A stretch of DNA of 64,000 bases from Sphingobium sp. BYY-5 (GTDB taxonomy: Bacteria; Pseudomonadota; Alphaproteobacteria; Sphingomonadales; Sphingomonadaceae). A model generated the notes under the pieces. It was not told the origin of the DNA. It ran no database searches and saw nothing but the letters and a program-made list of their open reading frames with translations. Where the stretch lies: positions 1,069,501-1,133,500 of the forward strand of contig NZ_JALEBH010000002.1 in NCBI RefSeq assembly GCF_022758885.1, given 5' to 3'. Positions within the stretch are counted from its first letter, which is position 1. Each line of letters starts with the position of its first letter. This document shows, one piece after another, positions 9,019 through 17,789 of the stretch. The position numbers and the translations under genes were made by a program.

Positions 9019-9237
9019 ATGCTCAAACTCGCCAGGCTTCCCGACCGCACCCCGGTCAAGATCGGGATCACCGTCACACCGGACCTCGACGCGGACCTGC
9101 GCGCCTATCTGGAACTCTATCGCACATCCTATGACGACAAGGGCACGACGGTCGCCGACCTGATCCCCGCGATGCTCGAATCCTTCCTTGCCAGCGATCG
9201 GGCCTTCGCCAAGGCGCGCAAGGAAACCGCGGCATGA
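9019..9237 (+). CDS. DUF2274 protein of a trb-type conjugation module
   Basis: This 72-residue protein (MLKLARLPDRTPVKIGITV ... DLIPAMLESFLASDR) matches my recollection of the DUF2274 family, which usually lies directly after trbI in integrative conjugative elements of Alpha- and Betaproteobacteria. A GACAGGAGA ribosome-binding site lies upstream. Here trbI and the rest of the trb operon are absent; IS21 ends 27 bp before the start. Its role in conjugation is not established. It overlaps the next gene by 4 bp (ATGA). Confidence 0.8.
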   Translation: MLKLARLPDRTPVKIGITVTPDLDADLRAYLELYRTSYDDKGTTVADLIPAMLESFLASDRAFAKARKETAA

Positions 9238-10010
9238 TCCGCCGCAGGGAAATCGGCCGGTTCAAGCGGTCGAAGCAGGGCGGATGGGAGGGCGAAATCG
9301 AAACCCTCACCATCCAGCGCAAGCTGCGCCTCGTTCCCAATGACAACCAGGTCAGCGATAACTCCCCCGCGTTCCGCGTCATGCTCGGTTGGCAGGTTGT
9401 CGGCGAGGCGTGGGAGAAGCAGACCCGGACCGATCCGCCGCGAGATTTCCTGCGTGTCCGCATCGATGATCCTCTTTGCCCGATCAGCGCCGCGCTGTTC
9501 CCGGATGTTGAAGGGATGACCGCAAAGTTGATGATGAACTACGGTGAAGGAACTCCACCCTCTCAAGGCGACACCGCCCCGCTCAAAGCCTCTCCAATAC
9601 TACGCTACGTCACCCCAAGCGACATTCCCGCGGAACGGGTTCGTGCACTGGGACCGAAGCGGTCGTTCTCGCTTAGTGGCCTGAACGACCGCTTCTGCAG
9701 TAACCCAACTTTTAGCGTGAAGCGCATTCGGCGACTCGCTGCGGTGAGCAGCCTGCAATTGAGGGCTGCAAGCTTGATCATTACCGCCGCCGCTCCGAAG
9801 CCCACAAGCCATGTAACTGGTTTGATACCGGGAGTATGGGGAGGGCGATCAGCCCTCCCAGAATTTCCTCAGGCAGCGTCGACCATGACGATCTCGCTAT
9901 CCTCCAATGCAGTGACGCGAATCACATCGACATCCTTGATCGCGGCACCGTCACGGGCGTTAACCTGTACCTCGTCGATCTTGATCGCCCCGGTAGCGGG
10001 AACCAAATAG
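9234..10010 (+). CDS. DUF736-like protein with unrelated 3' extension
   Basis: Residues 1 to about 105 resemble DUF736, a small family common on conjugative elements: EIGRFKRSKQGGWEGEIETL, then VPNDN, SPAFRV, GEAWEK, DFLRVRIDDP. DUF736 proteins are about 100 residues, but here the frame runs on for another 150 low-complexity residues, finishing antisense within the pirin gene. The likely explanation is that the native stop was lost at a junction near 9550. The tail should not be taken as a real domain. It is translationally coupled to the DUF2274 gene. Confidence 0.6.
   Translation: MIRRREIGRFKRSKQGGWEGEIETLTIQRKLRLVPNDNQVSDNSPAFRVMLGWQVVGEAWEKQTRTDPPRDFLRVRIDDPLCPISAALFPDVEGMTAKLMMNYGEGTPPSQGDTAPLKASPILRYVTPSDIPAERVRALGPKRSFSLSGLNDRFCSNPTFSVKRIRRLAAVSSLQLRAASLIITAAAPKPTSHVTGLIPGVWGGRSALPEFPQAASTMTISLSSNAVTRITSTSLIAAPSRALTCTSSILIAPVAGTK
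9839..9859. terminator. GC-rich hairpin downstream of pirin gene
   Basis: GGGAGGGC (9839-9846), GATCA, GCCCTCCC (9852-9859) lies 9 bp beyond the pirin stop on the minus strand. There is no clear T-tract, so termination is plausible but not certain. Confidence 0.45.
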
Positions 10011-10567
10011 GCCTTGCGGTCCTTGCCGATCGGATATTCGACGCTCTCTCCAGCCTTCAGGAAAGCGGCAACGATGCGGGCGTCTGTGCGAATCGGCAGG
10101 GCCTCATTGTCGTTCTCGTAGCCGGAGGCTAGCGTGATGAAATGCCCGGCGCGATCGCCCTTTGGGAACGGCCGGGCGCCCCAGCTTGGTGCATCGCCAT
10201 TCCGAGTAGGCACGATCCAGATCTGGAAGATTTTCGTCGCGACATCCTCGAGATTGTATTCGGAATGGCGCACGCCGGATCCGGCGCTCATAACCTGAAC
10301 GTCGCCAGCTTCGGTCCGACCCTTGTTGCCCAGGCTGTCTTCATGCGTGATGGCGCCTTCGCGAACATAGGTGATGATCTCCATGTCGCGGTGTGGATGC
10401 GGCGGGAAGCCGGTATTGGGCGCGATCGTGTCGTCGTTCCAGACACGCAGGTTGCCCCAGTTCATGCGCGCCGGATCGTGATACCCGCCAAAAGAGAAGT
10501 GATGCTTGGCATTGAGCCAGCCGTGGTTGGCTCCGCCAAGGTCTGCGAAGGGGCGAACTTCGATCAT
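9869..10567 (-). CDS. Pirin-family protein (cupin; quercetinase-like)
   Basis: This 232-residue bicupin protein has H57 and H59 (PPHPHRDMEI), H101 and E103 (VRHSEYN). These match the metal-binding His56/His58/His101/Glu103 set known from human pirin, so an iron-binding fold is expected. Bacterial members such as YhaK or YhhW are quercetin dioxygenases or redox-linked proteins; the substrate here is unknown. It is transcribed divergently from a LysR gene that probably regulates it, the normal layout for this pair in proteobacteria. Confidence 0.92.
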   Translation of the reverse strand: MIEVRPFADLGGANHGWLNAKHHFSFGGYHDPARMNWGNLRVWNDDTIAPNTGFPPHPHRDMEIITYVREGAITHEDSLGNKGRTEAGDVQVMSAGSGVRHSEYNLEDVATKIFQIWIVPTRNGDAPSWGARPFPKGDRAGHFITLASGYENDNEALPIRTDARIVAAFLKAGESVEYPIGKDRKAYLVPATGAIKIDEVQVNARDGAAIKDVDVIRVTALEDSEIVMVDAA

Positions 10568-10678
10568 GTGATGTCTCCTTTCGAACAGCGTCAGGCTGTC
10601 GTTGGAACTGATTTACGCCTTGCGGGAACTTCGATGCAGATAGATAAAGCCGGTGTATTCGTTCGAGAAAGTAGAACA
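10568..10678. promoter_or_regulatory. Divergent pirin/LysR control region
   Basis: This 111-bp region separates the two starts. It contains an inverted ACAGC-N5-GCTGT (10585-10599) and a GTTC-N9-GAAC pair (10661-10677). Either could be a LysR-binding element (dyad with spacing); neither is proven. Confidence 0.35.
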
Positions 10679-11608
10679 ATGAACTCACCCGGCACACCGA
10701 CATTCGACCAGATCCGTATTTTCCTCACCATCGTCGATCTTGGCAGCTTCGCGGCTGCCGCGCGCAAGCTCAATCGCGCGGTGTCGGTGATTAGCTATGG
10801 CATCGCCAACCTGGAGGCGCAGCTCGGGCTGACGCTGTTCGATCGGGAGGGTACCCGGAAGCCCCAGTTGACGGTTGAGGGCCGCGCCTTGCTCGCCGAG
10901 GCGCGCAGCATATCGCATGGCTTTGATGGACTGCGGGCAAAAGTGAAGGGCTTGCTCGACGGGCTGGAGGCTGAGGTCGACCTGGCGGTCGACGTCATGG
11001 TGCCGTCCGAGCGGCTGGGAAAGGTCCTGCGCAATTTCGCGACGGCGTTTCCGACGGTCCAGCTTCGCCTGCATGTTGAGGCTTTGGGCGCGATTACGGC
11101 CATGGTGCTGGATCGCGGCGCGGCGATCGGGATCTCCGGGCCATTGGCGGCCGGCGTCGAGGGCGTCGAGTGCATTGCCGCTGGTTCGGTCCCGATGGTG
11201 CCTGTCGCCGCACCCGATCATCCGCTTGGCCGGATGGAACGCATTCCTCCCGGCGCCGGGCGCGAGCATACCCAATTAGTGCTGACGGATCGCTCCCGCT
11301 TCACCGAGGGGCAGGATTATTCGGTGATGAGTCCCAAGACCTGGCGCCTAGCCGATTTAGGCGCCAAGCATGCGCTGCTGCGCGAGGGAATTGGGTGGGG
11401 CAACATGCCGCTGCCGATGATCGAGCCCGACCTTGTCGATGGCACCTTGGTCCGTCTCGTGATGCCGGATCACATAGGCGGAACCTATCGCTTCGCTGGT
11501 GTGTGGCGCAGAGATGCGCCACCGGGACCTGCCGCCTCCTGGCTGCTTGATCAGTTCGTGGCGCTGGGTGCGAACGACAAGGAACTGGAGGGTATGGGTG
11601 ATGTCTGA
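10679..11608 (+). CDS. LysR-family regulator divergent from pirin
   Basis: This 309-residue protein has an N-terminal winged HTH (TFDQIRIFLTIVDLGSFAAA ... LNRAVSVISYGIANLE) and a periplasmic-binding-fold effector domain. Although the frame is open much further upstream, ATG 10679 is the start that begins exactly at the LysR domain. The layout predicts control of the pirin gene. The next gene begins inside its last codons (ATG 11601), so a small membrane channel may be co-expressed. Confidence 0.9.
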   Translation: MNSPGTPTFDQIRIFLTIVDLGSFAAAARKLNRAVSVISYGIANLEAQLGLTLFDREGTRKPQLTVEGRALLAEARSISHGFDGLRAKVKGLLDGLEAEVDLAVDVMVPSERLGKVLRNFATAFPTVQLRLHVEALGAITAMVLDRGAAIGISGPLAAGVEGVECIAAGSVPMVPVAAPDHPLGRMERIPPGAGREHTQLVLTDRSRFTEGQDYSVMSPKTWRLADLGAKHALLREGIGWGNMPLPMIEPDLVDGTLVRLVMPDHIGGTYRFAGVWRRDAPPGPAASWLLDQFVALGANDKELEGMGDV

Positions 11609-12212
11609 TCATGCCGCAGGCAGGCCGAAGCGCGGCATGCGGTCGGGCCGACTCGAGGCCTTCACCGATGGCGTGGTCGCGATCATCATTACGATCATGG
11701 TGCTCGAGTTGAAGGTGCCGCAGGAAGGCACGCTCGAGGCGCTATCGGACAGCATGCCGATCCTGCTCGCCTACGTCCTGTCCTTCATCAATGTCGGCCT
11801 GTACTGGAATAACCACCACCACTTGATGCAGGCGACCCAGCGCATTGACGGTCGCGTCCTGTGGGCGAACCTCTTCCTGCTGTTCTGGCTGTCGCTTGTC
11901 CCCTTCGTCATCCGGTGGCTCGATGCCAGCGGCTTCTCGGCGATGGCGACGGCGTCCTATGGCGTCGTGCTGGGAATGGCAGCGATTGGCTATGAACTCA
12001 CCGAGCGGTCGATCATCGCCTGCAATGGCCATCAGTCGGCTGTGGCGAAGGCCATCGGGCGCGATTGGAAGGGCAAGATCAGCCTTGCCCTCTACGCCGT
12101 CGCTGTGCCCGCGGCATTCTTCGCTCGGCCGGTGGCGATCATTCTCTATGTAGCAGTGCTGCTGTTCTGGCTCGCGCCCGACCGCAGGATCGAGCGCACA
12201 CTGGAGTATTAG
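11601..12212 (+). CDS. TMEM175-family (DUF1211) membrane protein
   Basis: This 203-residue membrane protein carries the family signature near the N-terminus (RLEAFTDGVVAIIITIMVLE), in which the F-[ST]-D motif lines the pore of bacterial TMEM175 potassium channels. About six hydrophobic segments are visible. ATG 11601 is chosen because the upstream frame lies antisense or out of frame within the LysR gene; the 8-bp overlap suggests coupling. Its stop codon interlocks with that of the convergent DUF1275 gene (12209-12212). Confidence 0.85.
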   Translation: MSDHAAGRPKRGMRSGRLEAFTDGVVAIIITIMVLELKVPQEGTLEALSDSMPILLAYVLSFINVGLYWNNHHHLMQATQRIDGRVLWANLFLLFWLSLVPFVIRWLDASGFSAMATASYGVVLGMAAIGYELTERSIIACNGHQSAVAKAIGRDWKGKISLALYAVAVPAAFFARPVAIILYVAVLLFWLAPDRRIERTLEY

Positions 12213-12916
12213 AGGGGCTTGGCGGCGGCCGGGTGAAGCATGCAGGCGATCGTGCCCGCGAAGATCAGCCCGCCGGCGAGGATGAGCGGGGCAACCAGTC
12301 CGCCATGGGTGACGAGATAGGCGCCGATGGTCGCGCCGAGGAAGATGGCGGCCACGCTACCGATGCGGCGTGCCCAGTTGGGGTTGGCACCGCCAGCAAC
12401 ACTGGAATCGGCCGCAAGACCGGTGATGGTGAGCGTGAGGACGGTCGTGGTGAGGTCCGGAACCTTCAACCGGCGGATGGTCGCATTGCGGAAGCCCATG
12501 GCGAGCCCGGTCAACGCGATGATGATATACACGCTCGATCCGGGGGTTTGCGTGGCCACGTCGAACCCGACTGCGACACCCGCAGCGATCCAGAGGAGGA
12601 CGGCTTCGACGGAGGCGGCGATGAGCAACCAGCAGCGAAGGGGTGAGCCTGCATGGTGCTTGCCGACGCGGCCGGCAATCAGCGCGCCGACCATGAACGA
12701 CGCGATGGCAAAGACATAAGGCGCGATCTTGAATCCCGGCGCGCCGCTGGCAGCGAAACCGAGGAAGACGACGTTGCCGGTCATGTTCGCCGTGAAGACC
12801 TTGCCCAGGCCCAGCACCGATATTGCATCGACAAGGCCCGTCGTCACTGAGAGGAGCAGTAACAGCCAGGGAAGCGGCGATGCGGCGGGCTTTTCGAGGG
12901 TCATGACGGTCTCCAT
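12209..12916 (-). CDS. DUF1275 (YoaK-type) integral membrane protein
   Basis: This 235-residue protein has about six transmembrane helices and the family hallmark GLVDAISVLGLGKVFTANMT followed by GNVVFLG in the first third. Function in the family is unknown; transport of a small solute is often guessed. It is transcribed alone, convergent with the TMEM175-like gene. Confidence 0.88.
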   Translation of the reverse strand: METVMTLEKPAASPLPWLLLLLSVTTGLVDAISVLGLGKVFTANMTGNVVFLGFAASGAPGFKIAPYVFAIASFMVGALIAGRVGKHHAGSPLRCWLLIAASVEAVLLWIAAGVAVGFDVATQTPGSSVYIIIALTGLAMGFRNATIRRLKVPDLTTTVLTLTITGLAADSSVAGGANPNWARRIGSVAAIFLGATIGAYLVTHGGLVAPLILAGGLIFAGTIACMLHPAAAKPL

Positions 12917-13007
12917 GAATGTCTATGACTTACGTCTAGCCGCTGTCGCCGCATCGATGCAGTGGAATAAGATCGATCCTGTCTTTCGATAAAATCGAAT
13001 AGCAAAG

Positions 13008-14369
13008 TCAAAAGCGAAAGTTGCTTTCCATGCCCAGCATGGTGATCGTCTTGGCAGGACCGGTCTCACGGATGAAGGCGCCCGGCGCGAAAGCGGACAG
13101 GGATGCCGACAATTCCCACTCTGGCGTCGCCTGCCAGGCGATCGTCGCTTCGGCCTCCTGGCCAATGAAGCGTGCCTGGCTGCCGCCTGCATCGCGGATC
13201 AGATTGCCGGGTATGTCGTACACGCCGTCCGCAATGCTGTACCGCCAGTACGCCATGCCGGCGAGGCTGACTGACACACCACCACCCAACGTACCGTTGA
13301 TGCGTGGATTGACGCTGATGATATTGGTCGGACCGACCGGCGAAAGCTCGCCGAAATACTTCCCCTTGGGGAAGAGCGCGTTGAACGTGCCGATCTTGCC
13401 GTCGCCCGCCTTGCCATCGCCGCTCACGATATTGACGCGTAGGGTCGCATCCGGCGAGAAGGTGAGCGCGGGAAAGCTATGGCCGACCTCCATGCCCAGC
13501 GTCCATGCCGAAATCCTCTGCCCCTCGAAATGACCGAACTGCGCCACTCCCTCGACATTCCAGTGCCAGTCACCCCGAACCCCGTGTGATCGCAGGCCGA
13601 TGCTATGCCTGACCTCACGCCCTGTCTGGCCGCCAAAACGCGCAAGCCGGTTACGGTAGCCGAGGTAGTAAAGGTCCAGCTCCGGGAGCGTGACGTAGGC
13701 GCCCCATAGCGCCTTGTCTTGAGAGGTTGCGTCGTCGAAGCTGCCGGGACCGGGCTGGACGGGCCGCATGTTCAGCAGGCTGATCTTGGCACGCCAGACC
13801 GTGACGTCTGCCCGCACGCCATCGAAGGCGAGCGGGACATTGGGGCCATAGCGCGTCCCGACCAACCGTTCGGTGCCGAGCGATAGCATCTGGCGGCCGG
13901 CACGCACTGTGACCGGGCCGAGGTCGACCTCGCCGAACCCCTGGAGCAGATCGGCCCGCGTCTGATCTATCGGGCTGGCCGATGGGGAGACGCCGAGCGC
14001 GTAGGCCAGGATCGGCTGCACGAAAGCTCGCACCTTGCCCACATGCAGATCGGCATAGGGCAGCGCGCGCAACCAAAGATAGCTGTCATCCGGCACGCCC
14101 GCACCGCCCCATAGATTATTCTGATAATTCTCGTTGCGGGCGCGCAGTTCGATGCCGGTGCTCAACCAACTGTCGCCGCCGAGCGGGATATATTTGAGCG
14201 GGCCGGTCCAGTGATGCGCGCGTTTCTCCGTATCGGCGAGATCGGACCAGTCCTCGTCATAGCGTGTGATGCTGAGCGTGGGGGCCTGCCATGCCTCGCG
14301 CTGCTGGGCGCTGGCAGGTGCCGAGACGGCTCCCGCCAGCAGCCCGGCCGCGATAAGGCTCCTAAGCAC
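13008..14369 (-). CDS. Alginate-export-family outer-membrane channel
   Basis: This roughly 453-residue beta-barrel protein has a signal peptide (LRSLIAAGLLAGAVSAPASA) and the alternating barrel strands of the alginate_exp (AlgE-like) domain, ending in a phenylalanine (ESNFRF) as outer-membrane proteins do. The GTG at 14369 places the signal peptide at the N-terminus and overlaps the DoxX stop by 8 bp. In non-alginate producers this family forms substrate-uptake or efflux channels in catabolic operons. Here it lies with VOC, DoxX and hydrolase genes, so uptake of an aromatic or small organic compound is a reasonable guess. Confidence 0.85.
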   Translation of the reverse strand: MLRSLIAAGLLAGAVSAPASAQQREAWQAPTLSITRYDEDWSDLADTEKRAHHWTGPLKYIPLGGDSWLSTGIELRARNENYQNNLWGGAGVPDDSYLWLRALPYADLHVGKVRAFVQPILAYALGVSPSASPIDQTRADLLQGFGEVDLGPVTVRAGRQMLSLGTERLVGTRYGPNVPLAFDGVRADVTVWRAKISLLNMRPVQPGPGSFDDATSQDKALWGAYVTLPELDLYYLGYRNRLARFGGQTGREVRHSIGLRSHGVRGDWHWNVEGVAQFGHFEGQRISAWTLGMEVGHSFPALTFSPDATLRVNIVSGDGKAGDGKIGTFNALFPKGKYFGELSPVGPTNIISVNPRINGTLGGGVSVSLAGMAYWRYSIADGVYDIPGNLIRDAGGSQARFIGQEAEATIAWQATPEWELSASLSAFAPGAFIRETGPAKTITMLGMESNFRF

Positions 14370-14790
14370 GTCGCCGATCCCTTTCGGCAACGAGTGCCAC
14401 CAGCACGAAGCCGCCGACCAGCCCCACATGCTCGAAGAAGGCATTGGTCGCCATGAAGCGCTCCTGCCCCGCCGGCATCTCCCAGAAGGCGTTGGCGGTG
14501 AAGGCAGCCAGCAGCGTAAAGACCCCCAGCATGCCCGCGCCCAGCCAGACGAAGCGGCCGGTCAGGATGAGGATCGGCCCGGCAAGCTCTATCCCGATGG
14601 TCAGCGCAGCCCAAAAGGCAGGCGGGCTCATGCCGAAATGCGCCTGTTCGGCGACCGCCGCTGGCCAGTCGGTCGCCTTGACGACGCCACCCAGTAGATA
14701 GGCACCTACCAGCGCGAGGCGAGCTAGAAACCAGGTCGGTCGCCAGCCGAGGATCGCATCGACGAAGCGGGGTTCATCCGTGCCGGTCAC
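14362..14790 (-). CDS. DoxX-family membrane protein
   Basis: This 142-residue protein has four predicted transmembrane helices, with ARLALVGAYLLGGVVKATDW and IELAGPILILTGRFVWLGAG as clear segments, in keeping with DoxX/DoxD-like proteins. These often accompany redox or catabolic operons and may serve quinone-linked electron transfer. Its start overlaps the VOC gene stop and its stop overlaps the channel gene start, so the three genes are translationally coupled. Confidence 0.85.
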   Translation of the reverse strand: MTGTDEPRFVDAILGWRPTWFLARLALVGAYLLGGVVKATDWPAAVAEQAHFGMSPPAFWAALTIGIELAGPILILTGRFVWLGAGMLGVFTLLAAFTANAFWEMPAGQERFMATNAFFEHVGLVGGFVLVALVAERDRRRA

Positions 14791-15695
14791 GGTTTCACCG
14801 GCGTATGGATCTCGGCGATGTAGCCGCCGGGGAAACGAACAATCGCAGCCTGGCGATCCCCCTCAGCATGCGCGGGGACCAGCGTCTCGACCCCAGCGGC
14901 TGTTGCCTTGGCCAGCGTCGCGGGCAGATCGCCCACCTCATAACCCGTGATGTCGCGGCCGTAGGGCCAGGGAAGTTGGCCGTCCGAGACGATCACGCTC
15001 ATCTTGCCATAGCCCGATGTCATCCGGATACGGCGATAGCTCTTGCCCGGCTGGCCGATCTCCGCGCCCGGCACGGCCTTTTCGTCGGAGGTGACCGTCG
15101 CATGGGCGAAGCCGCTCCACTGCCTTACGAACTGGTCTGCCGCATCGGCGGTCAGGTAGATGCGGTTCTCCGGCACGGTATCGAGGGCAGGATAGTTGGG
15201 TTTCGCGGTGTGCCAGTAGAGCTGCATGTTCACGCCTCCTGCCCACTGCACCACGACATCGCGACCAATGGGGTCAGGAAAGCTGGTGATGAGGCGCGTC
15301 GCACCGTGCCGCATCGCGGAGGCGACTGCCGCATCAAGGTCGGTCACGAGATAGCCGGTGCGTTCAGCACCGAACGGTACCGGGATCGGGGTGACGAAGC
15401 CGAAGACCGAAACGGTGCCGGCCGGGGTCAAAGCGAGCTGCGACTTCGTCTTGCTATCTGTCGGCGTGACCTGGAACACGCCCTGCTTGCTCGCGGTGCC
15501 GCCAAAGATGGCGGTGAAACTCGCGACGAAGCGGTCGAAATCCTCCGGCGCGACATAGACATGGGTGGTGTCATATTGCGGACCGACGGAGAAATCGGTG
15601 ACCGGGTTCTGCGCGGATGCCGTAGTTTGCGCAAGCGCGGGAATAGGGCTGATGGCGACCAGAGCGGTTGCCATCAGGAGGACGATGCGGTTCAT
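14787..15695 (-). CDS. Exported VOC (glyoxalase/dioxygenase-fold) protein
   Basis: This 302-residue protein has a signal peptide (MNRIVLLMATALVAISPIPA, cut after LAQ) and two tandem VOC modules: one from about residue 40 (THVYVAPEDFDRFVASFTAI), one from about 165 (NRIYLTADAADQFVRQW). A periplasmic location is unusual for the glyoxalase fold. Specific metal ligands are not obvious, so the activity is unclear. It is the first gene of a VOC-DoxX-channel unit beginning after the terminator at 15811-15855. Confidence 0.8.
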   Translation of the reverse strand: MNRIVLLMATALVAISPIPALAQTTASAQNPVTDFSVGPQYDTTHVYVAPEDFDRFVASFTAIFGGTASKQGVFQVTPTDSKTKSQLALTPAGTVSVFGFVTPIPVPFGAERTGYLVTDLDAAVASAMRHGATRLITSFPDPIGRDVVVQWAGGVNMQLYWHTAKPNYPALDTVPENRIYLTADAADQFVRQWSGFAHATVTSDEKAVPGAEIGQPGKSYRRIRMTSGYGKMSVIVSDGQLPWPYGRDITGYEVGDLPATLAKATAAGVETLVPAHAEGDRQAAIVRFPGGYIAEIHTPVKP

Positions 15696-15810
15696 GTCAG
15701 TATCTCCGTAGAATGTTGTCCGGCGTCCGATCAGGTCGCGAGCACTTTCTACGCGACCAAGAATATCCGAACGATCCGAATAAAATCAGAGTAATAGTTC
15801 CAAATTATCG

Positions 15811-15855
15811 AACAAAACGGAGCGCACCTCCGATCGGGGGCGGAGGGCGCGCTCC
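15811..15855 (-). terminator. Intrinsic terminator of the amidohydrolase unit
   Basis: On the minus strand GGAGCGC plus CCTCCG arms pair with CGGAGG plus GCGCTCC around a short loop, followed at once by GTTTTGTT. It starts 6 bp after the amidohydrolase stop and separates the two leftward units. Confidence 0.75.
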
Positions 15856-15860
15856 TCCTC

Positions 15861-17789
15861 TCAAACGGCCCAGCAGCCGCAGCCCATGACACCCCAGAAG
15901 CTCTGAACGTCGGCGGCGGGCACGTTGGCGCCAAGCGCCGCCGCATGATCATGGCCGTGGACATTGCACGATGAGGCGCAGCCGCATACCGACGCTATCT
16001 TCTTGGCCGTATCATCGCCGCGCCAATGTCCGCCGAAGGTCACGACCGGTGACCAGTCGGGCATTGCCTTGGGCGGTTCGGGCGCGAGCGGACCGAAGCT
16101 GCCCTCGCCATAAACGATCTTGCCGCCCAGCACGGTCAGCACCGAGCGCAGATGCGTGATCTCGCTCTCAGGCACGCTGAAATAATCGTCGGACAGCAGC
16201 GCCAGGTCGGCCAGCTGGCCAGTCTTGATCTGGCCCTTCTTACCGACCTCGTTCGAGAACCATGTGTTCTTCTCGGTCCACAAGCGCAGCGCGGTTTCAC
16301 GATCGAGGCGATTGCGTACTGGATAGAGCGTCAGGCCGCCCACCGTCTTGGATGTGACCAGCCAACTCAGCGACACCCAGGGGTTGTAGCTGGCGACGCG
16401 GGTAGCGTCTGTGCCTGCGCCCACGGGCACACCGGCATTCATCATCTGCTTGATCGGCGGGGTGGCTTCCGCCGCTTTCGCGCCATAGCGCTCGACAAAA
16501 TATTCCCCCTGGAATGCCATGCGATGCTGGACCGCAATGCCGCCGCCCAGCTCGGCGATCCGGTCGATATTGCGCTCGCTGATCGTCTCGGCATGATCGA
16601 AGAACCAGTTCAGCCCTTTAAGTGGGATGTCGTTGTTCACCTTCTCGAACACGTCGAGTGCGCGGGAGATGGTCTGGTCATAGGTGGCGTGCAGACGCCA
16701 GGGCCAGCGACGCTCGGCGAGCAGGCGGATTACCGGTTCCAGATCGCCTTCCATCTCGGGCGGCATGTCCGGCCGCGCGATGCGGAAATCCTCGAAATCG
16801 GCGGCGGAATAGACGAGCATCTCGCCCGCGCCATTGTGGCGGTAGCTGTCATCGCCATCGCCCGGCTTGATCTGGGTGGACCAGCTGGCGAAGTCCTTCA
16901 GCTCCTCCTTCGGTTTTTGGGTGAAGAGGTTGTAGGCGATGCGCAGCGTTAGCTCGCCGTCCTTGTGTAGCTTGTCGATGACCTCATAGTCGTCAGGATA
17001 GTTTTGCGATCCGCCGCCCGCGTCGATCACGCTGGTGACGCCCAGCGAGTTCAGCTCGCGCATGAAATGCTTTGTCGAGTTAAGTTGATAGTCCTGCGGC
17101 AGCTTCGGTCCCTTCGCCAGTGTCGAATAGAGGATCGTCGCATTGGGCTGGGCCAGCAGCAGACCGGTCGGATTACCCTGCGCATCGCGCACGATCTCGC
17201 CGCCCGGCGGATTGGGCGTATCCTTCGTATAGCCCACGGCCCGAAGTGCTGCCGCGTTCAGCAACGCGCGGTCGTAGAGGTGAAGGATGAAGACCGGTGT
17301 GTCGGGTGCTGCCGCGTTGATTTCCGCGATCGTTGGCAGGCGCTTCTCGGCGAACTGGTGCTCGGTAAAGCCGCCGACCACGCGTACCCACTGCGGCGGC
17401 GGCGTATTTTCTGCCTGCTTCTGCAGCATCGCCATGGCATCGGCGAGCGTCGGAACGCCTTCCCAGCGCAGCTCCATGTTATAGTTCAGACCGCCACGGA
17501 TGACGTGGATGTGGCTGTCGATGAGGCCAGGGATCAGGCGGCGGCCGCCGGCGTCGATGACACGGGCATTGGGCGCGGCGGCAGAGCGCACTTCCTGCTC
17601 GGTGCCGACGGCGAGAAACTTGCCATCGCGGATCGCGACTGCCTGCGCCTGAGGGTTCTCGCTGTCCAGCGTCGTGACCTTGGCGTTGGTAAAGATGAGA
17701 TCGGTCTGGGTCATGGCGAAACTTTCCGTGGTGGCAGTCAGGGCGGTGGTGGCGGCGGCGCTGGCGAGCAGCTGGCGACGGGTCATCAT
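15861..17789 (-). CDS. Tat-exported amidohydrolase with Cys/His-rich tail
   Basis: This 642-residue protein of the YtcJ-like amidohydrolase-3 group has a twin-arginine leader (MMTRRQLLASAAATT). The metal-binding HxH is H93/H95 in GLIDSHIHV; further ligands are probably in FFDHAET and the VGAGTDATR stretch. It should hydrolyse an amide or related bond in the periplasm. The last 47 residues are odd: five cysteines (602, 604, 608, 637, 639) and three histidines (611, 613, 615) form a CGC...C...HGHDH...CGC tail. The gene overlaps the XapX stop by 4 bp. Confidence 0.88.
   Translation of the reverse strand: MMTRRQLLASAAATTALTATTESFAMTQTDLIFTNAKVTTLDSENPQAQAVAIRDGKFLAVGTEQEVRSAAAPNARVIDAGGRRLIPGLIDSHIHVIRGGLNYNMELRWEGVPTLADAMAMLQKQAENTPPPQWVRVVGGFTEHQFAEKRLPTIAEINAAAPDTPVFILHLYDRALLNAAALRAVGYTKDTPNPPGGEIVRDAQGNPTGLLLAQPNATILYSTLAKGPKLPQDYQLNSTKHFMRELNSLGVTSVIDAGGGSQNYPDDYEVIDKLHKDGELTLRIAYNLFTQKPKEELKDFASWSTQIKPGDGDDSYRHNGAGEMLVYSAADFEDFRIARPDMPPEMEGDLEPVIRLLAERRWPWRLHATYDQTISRALDVFEKVNNDIPLKGLNWFFDHAETISERNIDRIAELGGGIAVQHRMAFQGEYFVERYGAKAAEATPPIKQMMNAGVPVGAGTDATRVASYNPWVSLSWLVTSKTVGGLTLYPVRNRLDRETALRLWTEKNTWFSNEVGKKGQIKTGQLADLALLSDDYFSVPESEITHLRSVLTVLGGKIVYGEGSFGPLAPEPPKAMPDWSPVVTFGGHWRGDDTAKKIASVCGCASSCNVHGHDHAAALGANVPAADVQSFWGVMGCGCWAV

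Noticed and set aside
10142..10678. Long N-terminal extension of the LysR frame
   Set aside because: The 179 extra codons lie antisense to the pirin gene and precede the normal LysR N-terminus; the ATG at 10679 fits the family.
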